Assembly (NCBI GenBank): GCA_029207755.1
Contig: JARCOQ010000003.1
Location: 85,021,994-85,085,993, forward strand
From: Chamaea fasciata
Taxonomy: Eukaryota; Chordata; Aves; Passeriformes; Sylviidae
DNA length: 64,000 bases
Direction of reading: 5' to 3'
Positions 12,701 to 25,600 of the stretch are shown one piece after another. Positions within the stretch are counted from its first letter, which is position 1; each line of letters begins with the position of its first letter. Under the pieces are notes generated by a model. The model was not told where the DNA came from. It searched no databases and worked only from the letters and a program-made list of their open reading frames with translations. The position numbers were made by a program, and so were the translations under genes.

Positions 12701-15700
12701 GACTATAAAATCAGAAACAAAAGGAAAAATAAGAACTCCAAATGAGTTCCTGGCTATAATATCATGGTTAGTTTTTAATTTTAGACAGACAGACAAGTTC
12801 AAGTGGTAAATTTTAATCCAGCCTGGCAGATTTCTGGGGTTTTGTTTTGTGTTGTTGTTGTTGTCAATGAAATTTTTTTTTTAAATGGACAACACTGAGA
12901 GTTTTTGTTTTAAATCTTAGCCATGAAATAAATTTATCAATCTCCCATTAAGAGGAAATAGGATCATGTGAGATCAAATGTTTCATTTAATTGTGATTTA
13001 ACTGAATACTTCCCGAAGACACTTATCACAGGTACTGATGCTTGTCGTCAGAAGCTAGTACTTTGAACTTGTGCAGTTCTATCTGTACATGTAAATAAGT
13101 ATTTGGATTGCAAGTCTCCTGCAGTTACTGATTTCATTTAATAGCTTTGTTTTTCTGTTTTATAATATTTTCTGCTGTGATTAAGAAAAACACGTAACCC
13201 TTGCATTAACATTGTGTATCTCACTTCCAAAGGGATTCACAGGACCTGACGGCTCACGGGGAGCTCCAGGACCAAAAGGACAGAAGGTAGCAATAAAGTT
13301 ATGCATGAAATGATGGATTTTTTTAAAGCAGCATTTTTGTTTGTCTCTGTGACTAATAAGATGCTGCAGCCTTTCTTACAATCCTAACATACCTTTAGAA
13401 TGCCTAAGTACTGGCCCCTTTTCATAGAGCACAAAGAAGCTTCCATTCCCACAGCCAGAATTAAGGAATGGTGGCTGGCATTACATTGTTGACATTAAGG
13501 TTGAACATCTTCAGTAAAGTTGAGGCCCCTTCCATCTTGTGTTACAATTGTGTGATCTTAATATGCAGTGGGAACCAGAACAGTGAAACCTGATTTCATC
13601 ATCAATCAAACAAATGAAATATAAATCAAAAGTCAGAGTAACAAGCATACTTGAGTTTTTGGGGGTGGGAAAATAAAAGAGCAGAGACTGTATCTTTTTT
13701 AATACTGAGAAAGTCTTTATATCAAGTCTTACAGAGAACAGCATAGCATTAATGAAGTGAATAATACTTGCAGACTGTGTTCACTAAATGATGGCCTCCG
13801 AAGGGTGAGAGAACATCTTCCTGTATATTGTTTACAAAACTTGATGCTAATGCCTCTTAAAAACTGGGGTTTTTTTATCTTTTAAAGGGGGAGCCAGGAC
13901 TGCCAGGTGTTCGTGGACTGCCAGTGAGTAATGCATTTAGTGCACAAAGAGGATTTTTACACCTTAAGTATTATTATGAAGGCTTCTTACCACTAAATGC
14001 AGAGAAGAAAAGCCCAAAACTATCTCTGAGGTTTCAAAGAACTCCTAAGTTACAAAAGTGGTACTTTAAAGAACTGTTTTGTCTTTATATCAAAGTGTGC
14101 AAATATCACTGAAAGGTTATGTTTGGTTTTATGCTGTAGAAAAGAAAGGAGCGTGTGTGATGTAGTCCCAGATTTTGGACTTAAACCATTCTTTTCCATC
14201 TCTTTGTGAAAATGCCATGGAGATGAGAGAGCCCATGTTTCATTTGCATATAGGAGTCTACAATTATTCCTGTTTTCAGCTTCTTGCCATGTGTTTAAAT
14301 GGCATCACTGAAGTGTAAATTCTGTGACACTCCTTGTGCTGTTTTGCAGTTCTGTCTGAAAACAGTCCAAAATATGAGAAAGAGCATGCAAAGAGTACTG
14401 TTCCAGTTGGCATGCAGATGGATCTAGCATCCATTTTTAGGGGCTGAAAATTATTGGGAATTTTAGGAGTTTTGCTGGTAGAAGAAGAGAATGATGGTTG
14501 GCATGTAGGAATTTAGCTTAGGAAAAGACCTCAAGATGAGTAATAGAACAAGATGACTAGAATAAATTATATTAAGACTGAATATAATGAGAATTTAATT
14601 TAAAATTAGATTCAATTTAGAGAAATTATTTAAATTAAATAGAAGAGGTATGGTATTCCAGTACAACACTCCTTGTGTGTTTGTATTTTTGACCTTTTCC
14701 TATTAACTCTCATTAAATTTATATTTAACAATTATTTTGATAGTTGGCCAGAGAGAAAAATGATAAAGTTATTCTTGAAGGTGTGACACTATAGACAAGT
14801 TCAGATTCAAGATGAATCACTTTGTGGACACTTTAATTTTTATGGATGCTCATTGTTACCTGAAAATTTGGAGAATAGATATTATAATGGCTGGCTGGTC
14901 TGTAGGCTCAATATATAAGTTAAATTTAGACACAGAAAATGGCAGAACTGAGGTAGGTTCTAGGTAGACTGAAACACCTACATTTTTCCGTTAGAGGCTT
15001 GGGTGTTTTTGTTTTGTTTTTGATGTCAGCTAGATGGGAAAATAATTTTGGGGTTGTTTGCTATGCATATTACAACATCTAGCTGCAAAAAAGAGGTAGT
15101 TAAACTTTGTTAAGGATGTTTACTCAGGTGATATGGGAAAAAATGATCAGAGGGATGGACCACCTGTCCTATGGGGAAAGGGTGAGAAAATTGTGATCAG
15201 CCTAGAAAAGACATGGCTTGGGGGTGACCTAATTGCAGCCTTCCAGTACCTGAAGGGACCCTACAAGAGAGCTGGAGAGGAACTTTTTACAAGGGCATGT
15301 GGTGGCAGGGCAAGGGGAAATGGCTTCAAACTGAAAGAAAGTAGGTTTAGATTAGGTATTAGGAAGAAACTCTTTGCTGTGAGGGTGGTGAGGCACTGAA
15401 CAGGTTGCCCAGAGAGGATCTGGATGCTCCATCCTTGGAAGTATTTAAGGCCAAGTTGGATGGGACTCCTAGCACCCTGGTCTAATGGAATATGTCTCTA
15501 CTCATGGCAATTTGAGCTAGGTGGTCTTTAATGTCCCTTCCAAACCAAGGCATTCTGTGATTCTGTGACAGGAAAAAATGGGGAAATAAAACTGTATTAC
15601 TGAAATACTTGGTTAAAGTACTGTGGCATTTTAGCTTGTCAGCCGAAAGAAAAACTGAGTTGGGGAAAACATGCATGATTTTAGCTCACTACTTACCAAA

Positions 15701-18700
15701 TAATGCAAGAATGATTAATTTAAGACCCTCCAGAATAAGTGGGTGCATTAAACATGTATAAAGAAGGTTAATCTCAATTTTGAGGTAGATGTGTTAATTT
15801 GGGAAAGCAAGAAACTGGACCACCTTGTCAAGCCAAAAGGCTGATTCTTCTCAGAGCAGCAGGACTTTTGTCACCATATTTTAAGACTGTAAAAGCAATA
15901 CATCTGATAAGATTTTGGATCATTGTTCAAAGCAAAGTGATTTTTTTTATATCACCTGAGACTTTCAGTCTTCAGGTGATAATGCTTCAGTGAACCTCAG
16001 TAGGGATTGCCTTTGGAGTTCTTCTGCCTCTGCTTAATAAGCAACTGAAGCTTTTATTTTCAGGTGAATCCACAGGAATATATATAATGAGGAAAGAAGA
16101 ATTCAAATTTGTTTAAAAGAAGGGAAAAGATGGATATATTTAGTCAACACATGTCATTACCCTCGTACTTATCAAGATTTATCCTTAGACCTCACATGTT
16201 AGGAAGAAGCTTAGTGATTGATTTTGTAGCTCCATGGTTGTTAACTCATACGTGCTGAGTCCATATAGTGACATTAATGCTCAAAATAAACCTCCTAGGA
16301 AAATCTGTGTAAATGCAATTTCCCCTCTGATGAATGGCTGTATACTACTGAAGAAATAGTGCAGCTACTGGAAGATTCTCAAAATGGCCAGCACTGGTCA
16401 TCTGACCTTTTGTGAGATTATACCTTCTAACAAAATTCACTAAAAAGAAAAACCAAACCAACAACAACAACAAACCCCACAACCCCACTACTAAAACAAA
16501 CAAAAGATCCCTGGTATAACCCCCACAGAACCCGCCTACTGTAAAACAAAAACAAAAAAAACCAACTAGAAATGGTAGTGCTGGAGTGCAATGGTTCTAA
16601 TTTTCAGATTCAGAGACTTTTGGAGAAGCTTTTACTACAAATATGAAGTAATGGGGCTGTCTAACCTTTGCACTTCTTTGGTTTGATCCCTGAAGCCTCA
16701 TTTACCAGAAACATAGTAAGCACAATTATGAATCTGCATACTGTCTACATGATTAATTGAGTGCTTAGGTGTAATTATGCACTGCTTTGATTATTGTTAG
16801 TGGCTTTGTGCAAGTGGAGTTGTCCCTGGATAGTTATCCAAAGACTTCATTTTTCACAAAACCTCTTGCTTAAGTTATTAAAATGCTCAGTGCAAACAGA
16901 AAATCAGAAGCCTTGGGTACAACACTAATTAGCTTTAAATTATTATCACTGTTTTTCATGCTCCTCTAGTGATATTTATCAGCCAAGTTAGGACTTCTGA
17001 GTATCTTCCAGAATGAATATTAAGGACATAAAGTTTTATATACAGCATTTGCTTCTCTGCTCTGTCACATTTTCTTCCCCAGAATGTACCCTGGCAATCT
17101 TCAGTTATCATCCCCTTTTTTTGTACATTTTTTCCTGCTTCATCATTTTGTTTTAATTTATTCCCTTTGTCTCATCTCTGGTGGATAATCTTTTAAATGA
17201 CAGGCTTACAAAATTCTTAGAATTCTTGTGATCAATTAAAATATTTTTTTTTATTCAAGTAATTTAAATATGCTGATGTCTCTGACCTGCCCTGGTAGAA
17301 GGACCTGGGGCTACTAGATTAATTGTATGTATTAACACTCTTTAGTCCATTTTATCTTTTTGTTCCCTATAACTTTTCTATGTGCTGATATTTTGCTAGT
17401 GGTTTACACATGTGGTGTATGGGGAGGACTGTGTGTTTAATGACAGAGAATTTGAAAATATTTTAAGATCTACTAAAACACGGTGTCCAGCACACGGTAC
17501 ACTTACTAACACTGGACCCTTTGTGGTGGATGGCAGGGGTACTCACCAGATTACAGGGTAGATGCCTCAGATGCAGGGGATTACAGACTCTGGATTGCTG
17601 CCCAGGCCTGTGCACTCCATGCTCCGTGGGTCAGATAAGCACTTCCACAGCAGGTAGCAAGCACCTGGGCAGGTAAGGCTGCAGTCCCAGGCTGTGTGGA
17701 GAGGCTTTCCCTTTAGGACACAGAGCAAGGAACATGGGCAGCTGGTTGGGACAGGAACTGCTCTGTTTATGTCCTTAATGATGACTGCCCTGGAGCCGCT
17801 CTCAGCTTTGCAACTTGGTCTGCATGTAGGGAATTCATGGCCAGAAGGGTTGAGTAGCTGTATGAGGACGCATTGATTGCTGAGAGAGAGTCCCTGCTTT
17901 TTTTCAGTCTTAATTAGAAAGGTAAGGAGATGCAGTGGAGTGGTCAGAGGAGGGGACAGCCTTCTCCTGGGCCGCTGTGTGGGCTGGACACTAGCTCTAT
18001 CTGCTTCTTTTGGTATCATTGACCTTCCCTGCCACTGTTAGGGGGTGTGTTAGGAAGGGGTACTCCAGTGACACCTGCAAGCAGGTGGTGGTTTCCTTCT
18101 TTCAGAGGCAGGGGATATTATAATATTGAATATGTGATGCAGTGAAAGTTTGTTTGTATAGTCAAATATAGATACATATAATATGATGAATTGCAGCAAG
18201 GAAGTGTGAAGCAATGGCAAAGGGATTATGTGAGTTCTGCAGGCTTACATTCTGCTGTGTATTAAATGGTTAAAATGGAATGATTCTGATGAATGCTTCA
18301 AATTTTCCCTCTGTTATACTGACTCTTCTAAACAGCCTTACAAAAATACAACCCTGGATTCATATTCTGTAGCTTTTTTACTCACATTCAGCCCAGGTGC
18401 CGTATTACGTCAAATATGAATATTTAAGTATATTTGGGATTTTATATTTTAGTGTTTCATACACATCACCGACACTGTGCTCCATAAAATTTTCCATTTG
18501 CTTTATTAATGCAGGACTGAGGGATCTGTTTTCTTAGAGGGAGTATATCATCCAAATAGGCAGAAACACATTTGTATCTTGGACACTTCTCGTTAAAATG
18601 ATTCAGAACAATACTGATGGAAAATGTAAATAGGAGAAGTTTAGTGTTCTTTCTGATTACCAAAAACTGTAAGTTTAATGGATTTAGGCCTCAGGGAAGC

Positions 18701-19069
18701 ACTGTGGAAGTTCACTTTTATTATAAATTCAAAGGTACCTTTAGAAGGAAATTATTATAGCATACTTATATTTATCATGGTACTTGATAATTAGCTAAAC
18801 ACAAAGCCTTTGATGTCTTCATTCCTTTGTGGAAGTATGTATGTTTATAAAGATGTGTAATGATACTGCAAGGCAAATTAATCAGTAATTTAATTTTTTC
18901 TACTGATACTGATTACCTAATAATAAAATTGATTTTTAATAGTAGTTAAACAAGTTTTCAAAACGATTTTGCAGAATCAAATGAGCGTTTTTTTACATAT
19001 TTTCTATCTGAAATACTCTATTATTGGAAAACAGTTTTACTAGGTTTGGAACCCTCCCCATATTTCTGA

Positions 19070-19112
<43 letters not shown>

Positions 19113-19623
19113 CTGTATTTCACAGGGCAAGGGGCTTCTTGGACCACCTGTAAGTATCAGTTTTAAAATTCATAAATATAAATCTGTTCAATCAATCTGT
19201 TTGAGTATTTAATAAAGCTATTGTACTGTAATTAAAAGTAATCCAGTGTAAAAAGAGATGGTTTTAATCCTGATGCTCTATGTCTATTATGTATGTTTTC
19301 TTCAGCTACCCCTGAGGTCTGTGGTATATGGGGCAAGAATATTGGTGTCTGAAGGCATAGTTTGTTATTTGTGAGAATTACCTGTTCTCAGTCCTTGGAT
19401 GTTTGTTACATAGGGATTATGTGGTATAAAAATACTATTTTCCTTGGTTGTTGTAGGGTCCAGCTGGTGCAGCAGGACTTCCCGGGGAAGTAGGTCGTGC
19501 TGGTCCACCTGTAAGTACTACTGTGTTTGCTGAAAATGCAGGTTTATTCAACTGCTAGAAGTTACTTAAAGAAGAAATTTGCCATCTAAATACTATTTGG
19601 CCTATCACAGCATTTTCAAAAGC

Positions 19624-19666
<43 letters not shown>

Positions 19667-22600
19667 CCCTCTGCAGTGATCAGTGGTAGAAGAAGGAATA
19701 TGTTTGATGCTCATCAGAAATAAGAACAATGAATAGCAGGGCCACCTGTCAGATTAGAATTAAATGTTTCAGAGTGTCCCGTACTCTACTCCTCCCCTTT
19801 TCAAGGGAAGCTGAAATCAAAAAGCAGACCTGACAGAAATACAGGAAATTTAAACCTTAACTACTTAAACTACTGATTTTCATTTGCATACCAGTGAACA
19901 TGGGAATTCAGTATTTCTTCTCGGTCTCCCTTTAAGTGTGGCTCCATCTATTGACCTGACTGCCGAAATGTGCCCTCAGTTTCACCATACTGTCATATTT
20001 TGACACCACACTTCACTGAAATGGAAGCTGAAACCAATTGGTGCTTTTCTACTTGAAATCTGAAATAGCATTAAAATTTTGCTTAAGAAAACCTAATTTT
20101 TAATGCAATTATATAAATGAATTGAAAAAGAATATTAAAAGCTGCCAATTTGTTTCAGAAGATGATCCATCTAGCTCACTGTCTTGTCTGTAGGAGGGGC
20201 AAGAATAGATACCAAGGGAAGTGTACAGGGTGTTGGTAAAATGGCATCTTCTGTCATACTGTCGTGCATTCTCACAGTTAGTTGGTAGTTCAGACTGCCT
20301 GAATCAGAAATGACATCTGTGATGCCTTTTCAAAAGCTGCATGTGAGCCTTCCCTCCATTAATGTGGTCAGTCTCTGAATCCATTTATATCTCAAGCCTC
20401 CATAACACACTGTAAGAATGAATTTCACAATGTAATTATGCATTGCATGGAAAGGAATGACTCTACAGCTTTAATGTTTTGAGAATTAATTGATAATTTT
20501 TCTATATTAATCTTGTTTATTGCATTTATGACTTAATGAAATGTCAGTAATGTTGAAAAAAGTCAGTAAAAAGTAATGTTGAAATGGCAATATTAAGTTA
20601 AAAGGTGGTCTCTGCCCAATTATTGGATCTATTATAATTAAAAACCTTCAGAAAAAGGTAATTTGCAGAGGTTCCACCTTGTCTTTACTTAAGAGAGCAC
20701 TCAGCATCAAAGTTTCACAAACAGGAAAAAATTCCAACTTGGTAAATTCATCTTGTGCTCTGAAAAAGTAGATTTTCTCCTCTCTCTACTTTTGCCAGTT
20801 ACTAGAGTTCTTTTAGTTCATGACTTGATAGCAGTTATAGAGGAGGAGTGCATAGATGATGCTGTGGTCATATGTTTCAGATTTCTAAAGCAGGCAAAAA
20901 TGTTTTGGTTTTCTTGTGACTCCTATTTCACAACACAGCTGCCATTCTACTAAAAAAAATAGTTTTTCCATTCTTTTCTGGGAGCCATGTTATGGACTGA
21001 GGTTTTTACTGCCTACTTAGTCTGTCCTTCTGTAGCCACTTGGTTTCTCACTGTTGTTGTGTGATCAGAATATGTGACTACTGGTTGTTATTATTACTAT
21101 CAATCAACTAAATTATTTTACCCTTTTAAAGGGAGATCCAGGAAAAAGAGGGCCACCAGGGCTACCAGGACCTCCAGGTCCTCCAGTAAGTGATTACGTT
21201 TAATATGTGGTTACATCTGAATTTTGTGTTGTTGCTGCTTGAACAAAACTTCTTCCCAAGTTCTAGAGCTGAATACTGACTTTAGGATACCAGAAAAAAA
21301 TTGATCTTCAATTTAGAAATCAAGTTTCCACTCTTTATGGTTATAAGAAGGTAGTTTGAAATGCAAATTGTTTAACGTCCATCAAGATGCCTTCCTCTTT
21401 CTGTAAACTGCAAATACACAGGTTTTACATTGCCCTGTGAATCATAATACTGTAAATGTAGTCTATGTTGGGCCTCACTGGTATTACTTCAGTAGAGGCA
21501 GGCTTTTCTCTGTTAGGAGAAGAAAAAAGTATTTGGCTCATGAGACAGAGATATACACTTCCAAGTGGGTTGAGTTCTAATGTCTTTCTTGCAAGCAGAT
21601 CTTCTACTTGCAAGGAATAGAAGAGAGCACAGCAGTGTTTTGCTCTCCAGGGGAACAGCTACTTTCTTTTTAACCTCTTGGGAAGAGGGATGTGTGTTAT
21701 GCCTTTGTCTTGTGGCAATTTACCTGCTCAGAGAAACAAAATGGAGAGTTTGGCAGACACGTCTCAGTCTGGGTGCTGGGAAATGCAACCACTGGGAAAG
21801 GTGTCATGCTAATGCCTTTTTAAAAGCTGTATTGTTCCTCTGCTGGGAACCTCCTTCCCCCACTCTTAGCGGAGACCCTGAATGGCTTGTTTCTTGTTTT
21901 CATGAAAGTTGCCAGAGAACTGGCAGAGGCATTTTAAAAAACATGAATGGCGAATTGGAGAAGTTTGGAAATAAGTGGAAATAGGTTCTCAATAGTGGCC
22001 CATAGTGCTCCTATTCCTTAAAGTTTTGTCTGTTTTAGGTTTCTGAAGTGCCACAGTTCCACTCCAGTTGATGACATTATGGATCCAAATACTCTCGGCT
22101 CTTTAAAAATCCTTCTGCATATAAGAAGACCATTCTTTAAGGAGCTCTCTCCCTAAAGTCTCCTGTGCGTTTCTCTGAAACTGGGTGCTTCCTCCCACAG
22201 GGCTTCAGAGAATCCAGCTGCTGCTGTGAAATAATCTTTCTCCCTCTTGTGCCTCATAAACCTCCTGTTAGCTTCCATCAAGTATTTGATTTAACTGAGG
22301 AAAGGTCTTGCCCCCACTGAGTCCATCTCATTCTACACTGATGTCTAGATTATTGCAACTGTCATCTACCAATGCTTTTGGGAAGATTGTTTTCCCTGAA
22401 AAAATTATTTTCTCTGTAAAGACCTGAATCTTTTGGTGAATGGCACTAAGTTATACTTATTATAGAAATTGTCTTGGTTTCTGTAGGAAATTAATGGGAT
22501 TTAGACATATTTTTTCTATATTTAACAGAAAGAATATTTGAGGGAGTTTAAAGAGCAAGAGAAATATTTTGGAGTTTTTTGAAAAGTTATTCTGAGTTAG

Positions 22601-25600
22601 AGAATAGGCCTGCAGTCCTATAATAAAATCCTACAGTTAAGGTGCTTTTCATGTGAGAGATCCTTTGGTTGATTGTATTTCTGATTCCAGGTTTAGATAG
22701 TTGTTTTGTCTAATCACTGTGTTGCCTAATGGGTTATGGTCTGGTTATTTCTGTATTGCTGACTTTGATTAATTTAATTTAATTTAATTTAGGGGACAAT
22801 TGGTCTTCAAGATGGCGACGTGTTGGTAAGATCATTTTCCATGTTTTCATTTCTTTTTAAGCAATCTCAGACAATCTTATTCAGCCTATGTGGTAATAAC
22901 TATTGTGAATACTTTTCCAGTGTCCCAGTGCTTGTCCTCCTGGCCGCCCAGGACATGCTGGCTTAATGGGTATGAAGGTAAGAGAACTTGTTTGTTCCAG
23001 AATTCCTTCCAGACATGCTGTCTCAAGTCACTAGGGAGTGCAAAATTACAGACTTGAAAAAGGGCATTTCACTGTTAATTTCAAAAAAGATTGCATCAGT
23101 GTGGTTGCTTATGGTTATTCAACTCTTGACTGCCAAAATAACCTCTTGTTGGTGAAATCTCTTGCTACTCCTCTAATCTTCACTGTAAAATTTATGTGTG
23201 GTCCTGAGAGGATTAGAGTATGTGAAGCATTGATTCATTCATTTCCTGGATCATTTGTGGTCTGACTCCAGAAACTCTAAATATTCCCCCAGATCCCTAA
23301 TGTTTTTGACTATTTTTTCTCTTCTTGGGAGTCATGTAACATACTAAATTGAAATTAACATGTTTTGAGTCTCACTTTAGCTAAGATTTTTTAAATAAAT
23401 TTTTTGCTGGTTTCTGGAAATACAGTTGGCCTCAGGAAATTTTTATGGGATATCATAAGAAAAAATACTAACCTACCTAGAACTGCAGCCTTGTTAGATC
23501 CAGAAGCAGATATTTTGAGCATGGTATTTATAATGACAATGTCTAGTGTTTCCTAGACAGGTGAGGAAGGAGTAGTGAATGGGGTTTGAGAGGGAACAGC
23601 AAGAGACCTCTCTGCAGTCTATGCCTGTTTTGGAAAACTATTTTAATTTTGAACAGCCTCTATTCATTTATTTATTTAGGGTTTTTGTGTTTATTTTAGG
23701 GGCAAAAAGGTTCAAAAGGAGAGTCTGGTGAACCAGGAAAACAAGGTTATAAGGTAAAATTAAAAAAAGGGGAAAAAACTGCTGTTGTTAGCAAATCATA
23801 GTACTTTAGCCTTGCCTTCAAAAGTAGTACTATATTTTGTTAGAAGTATTAATTGTTTTAACAGAATGCATGAAGCGATACTACATATCACAGTGCTCCA
23901 GAGTAACCAAAGGCACATCTCTATTCTTCATTCACCTGTATTATGTATTTATTATGATGCACAAGTCTTGCTTTTTATTTTGATTGTTCAATTTAATTAT
24001 TATAGAACTTAAGGGAAAATTGAAGCTAAGATGAATAATTGAAAAACTTTCAAACATTTGAATGCAGGATAATTCCCTGAATTTACCAAGTTATCTGATC
24101 TGCAGCACAAATGAGTACTTACATGAAGAATGAGAGGGAAAAATACATTTGAGGGGGAAATGACACAGCATGAATTCATGAACAGAGGCCAGGTCCAATT
24201 CATCTTGAAAACTGAACTGTTAATTCTCTCGAGGTGCTTCTTTTGAATTTACCTTGTTATATAACCTCTTTAATATTGAAATATTTGCAAGAAATTTTCA
24301 GATTTGCATTGCCTTGTTCCATGCTTCAGTGTTGCTCAAAAAACTTTAGAGAAAACTTTTTGCAGTTTTAGTCTGGAAGAAAAAGAAATCATAGAATCAT
24401 AGAATGTTAAGAGGTTGGAATAGACCTTAAAAATCATCTTGTCCGACCCCTCTACAGGGACACCTCCTACTACACCAGGTTTCTCAAGACCTTATCCAGC
24501 TTGGCTTTGAGCACTGACAGGGTTGGAGCATCCACAACTCCCCTGGGAAACCTGTTCCAGTGTCTCACTACCCTCAGAGTAAAGAATTTCTTCTTTAGGG
24601 CTAACCTAAATTTCCCTTCTTGCGATTTGTACCCTTTACTCCTTGTGCTATCACTACAGTACCTGATGAAATCCTAAAGACATTAATGTCAAGAAAAACT
24701 GGAATGACAGATTAAGGGTAAAATATCATTATTCTTTATACTGAGGTTTCTTTAAAATTACCATTATGACTAATAATAGAATGTAATGTGAACCTGAACA
24801 AGTCTGAACTGCGTGAGGAAGTGGTGTGACTTCATTTGGATTTCTTTCAGGCAGGACATGGTGAAGAAAACATTAAGTAGGAAATGCATCTCGTAGGATG
24901 ACAGAGCAATATGCATGGTATGGATTGGCCACAGATGTATTCCTTTTGCTTTCCCAGGGTGAAGAAGGGGACCAAGGACCCAGTGGTGAAGTGGGAGCTC
25001 AAGGCCCTCCAGTAAAGTATTTCCTTTTAAAGTGTTACTCCTTTTCTTCAAAATGATGTACCTTTTTTTCTTATTATTGTAAGAAAACAGATATTCTAAA
25101 ACCTCCATGCACCTTTCTCTTTATTCTGCCATATTGTCTGTGAATCAAAGAAGAATTATTTAAGTCCCTCTAAAACCTGCATTATTACTTGGCACAAAGC
25201 TCCATATAGTTCTATGGAACTATAGAGCTATTCATGTTCTGTGTTGTGCTTAGATTGTGAAAACAGTTGCATTTTTCCTCTTCACCTTCCTTTTCACAAT
25301 TTTGATGACTCTAACTTCATTGTGTTTGAAACACAATCAACTGTGAAAATCAGACTTAGCTAAGATTTGAGGATGAAGTTGCAACCACTGAAGAACAGGG
25401 GTTTTTCCTGAAGTTTTTTCCCTTTTGGCTTGCAAAAGAAGTATCCTTCAATTATACCTTCAAGTTGTTTTCTTGTCCTGTTTCACTGTGCTTTGTTCTG
25501 ACACATATCTCCTCAGCTTGTTCCTCAGCTTGTGAGGAGCTCTTATGGTTACCATGGCTGAAAAGGATTAAGGAACAAAATAAAGGGGTCATTCCAAGTA

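Larger units (their letters stand above)
13924..19125 (+). other. COL9A1 intron 12
   Basis: This 5.2-kb intron holds a CR1 tail (15130-15568), a GC-richer patch at about 17480-18080 of unknown nature, and a 41-T run just before the exon 13 acceptor. The remainder is plain AT-rich sequence. Confidence 0.75.

Noticed and set aside
19667..19676. Acceptor-like CCCTCTGCAG in intron 14
   Set aside because: The following TGATCAGTGG stops in the phase-0 frame, and COL3 is complete at 137 residues without an extra exon.
21580..21984. 134-codon plus frame in intron 15
   Set aside because: No domain, no splice context linking it to COL9A1 and no resemblance to a known family.
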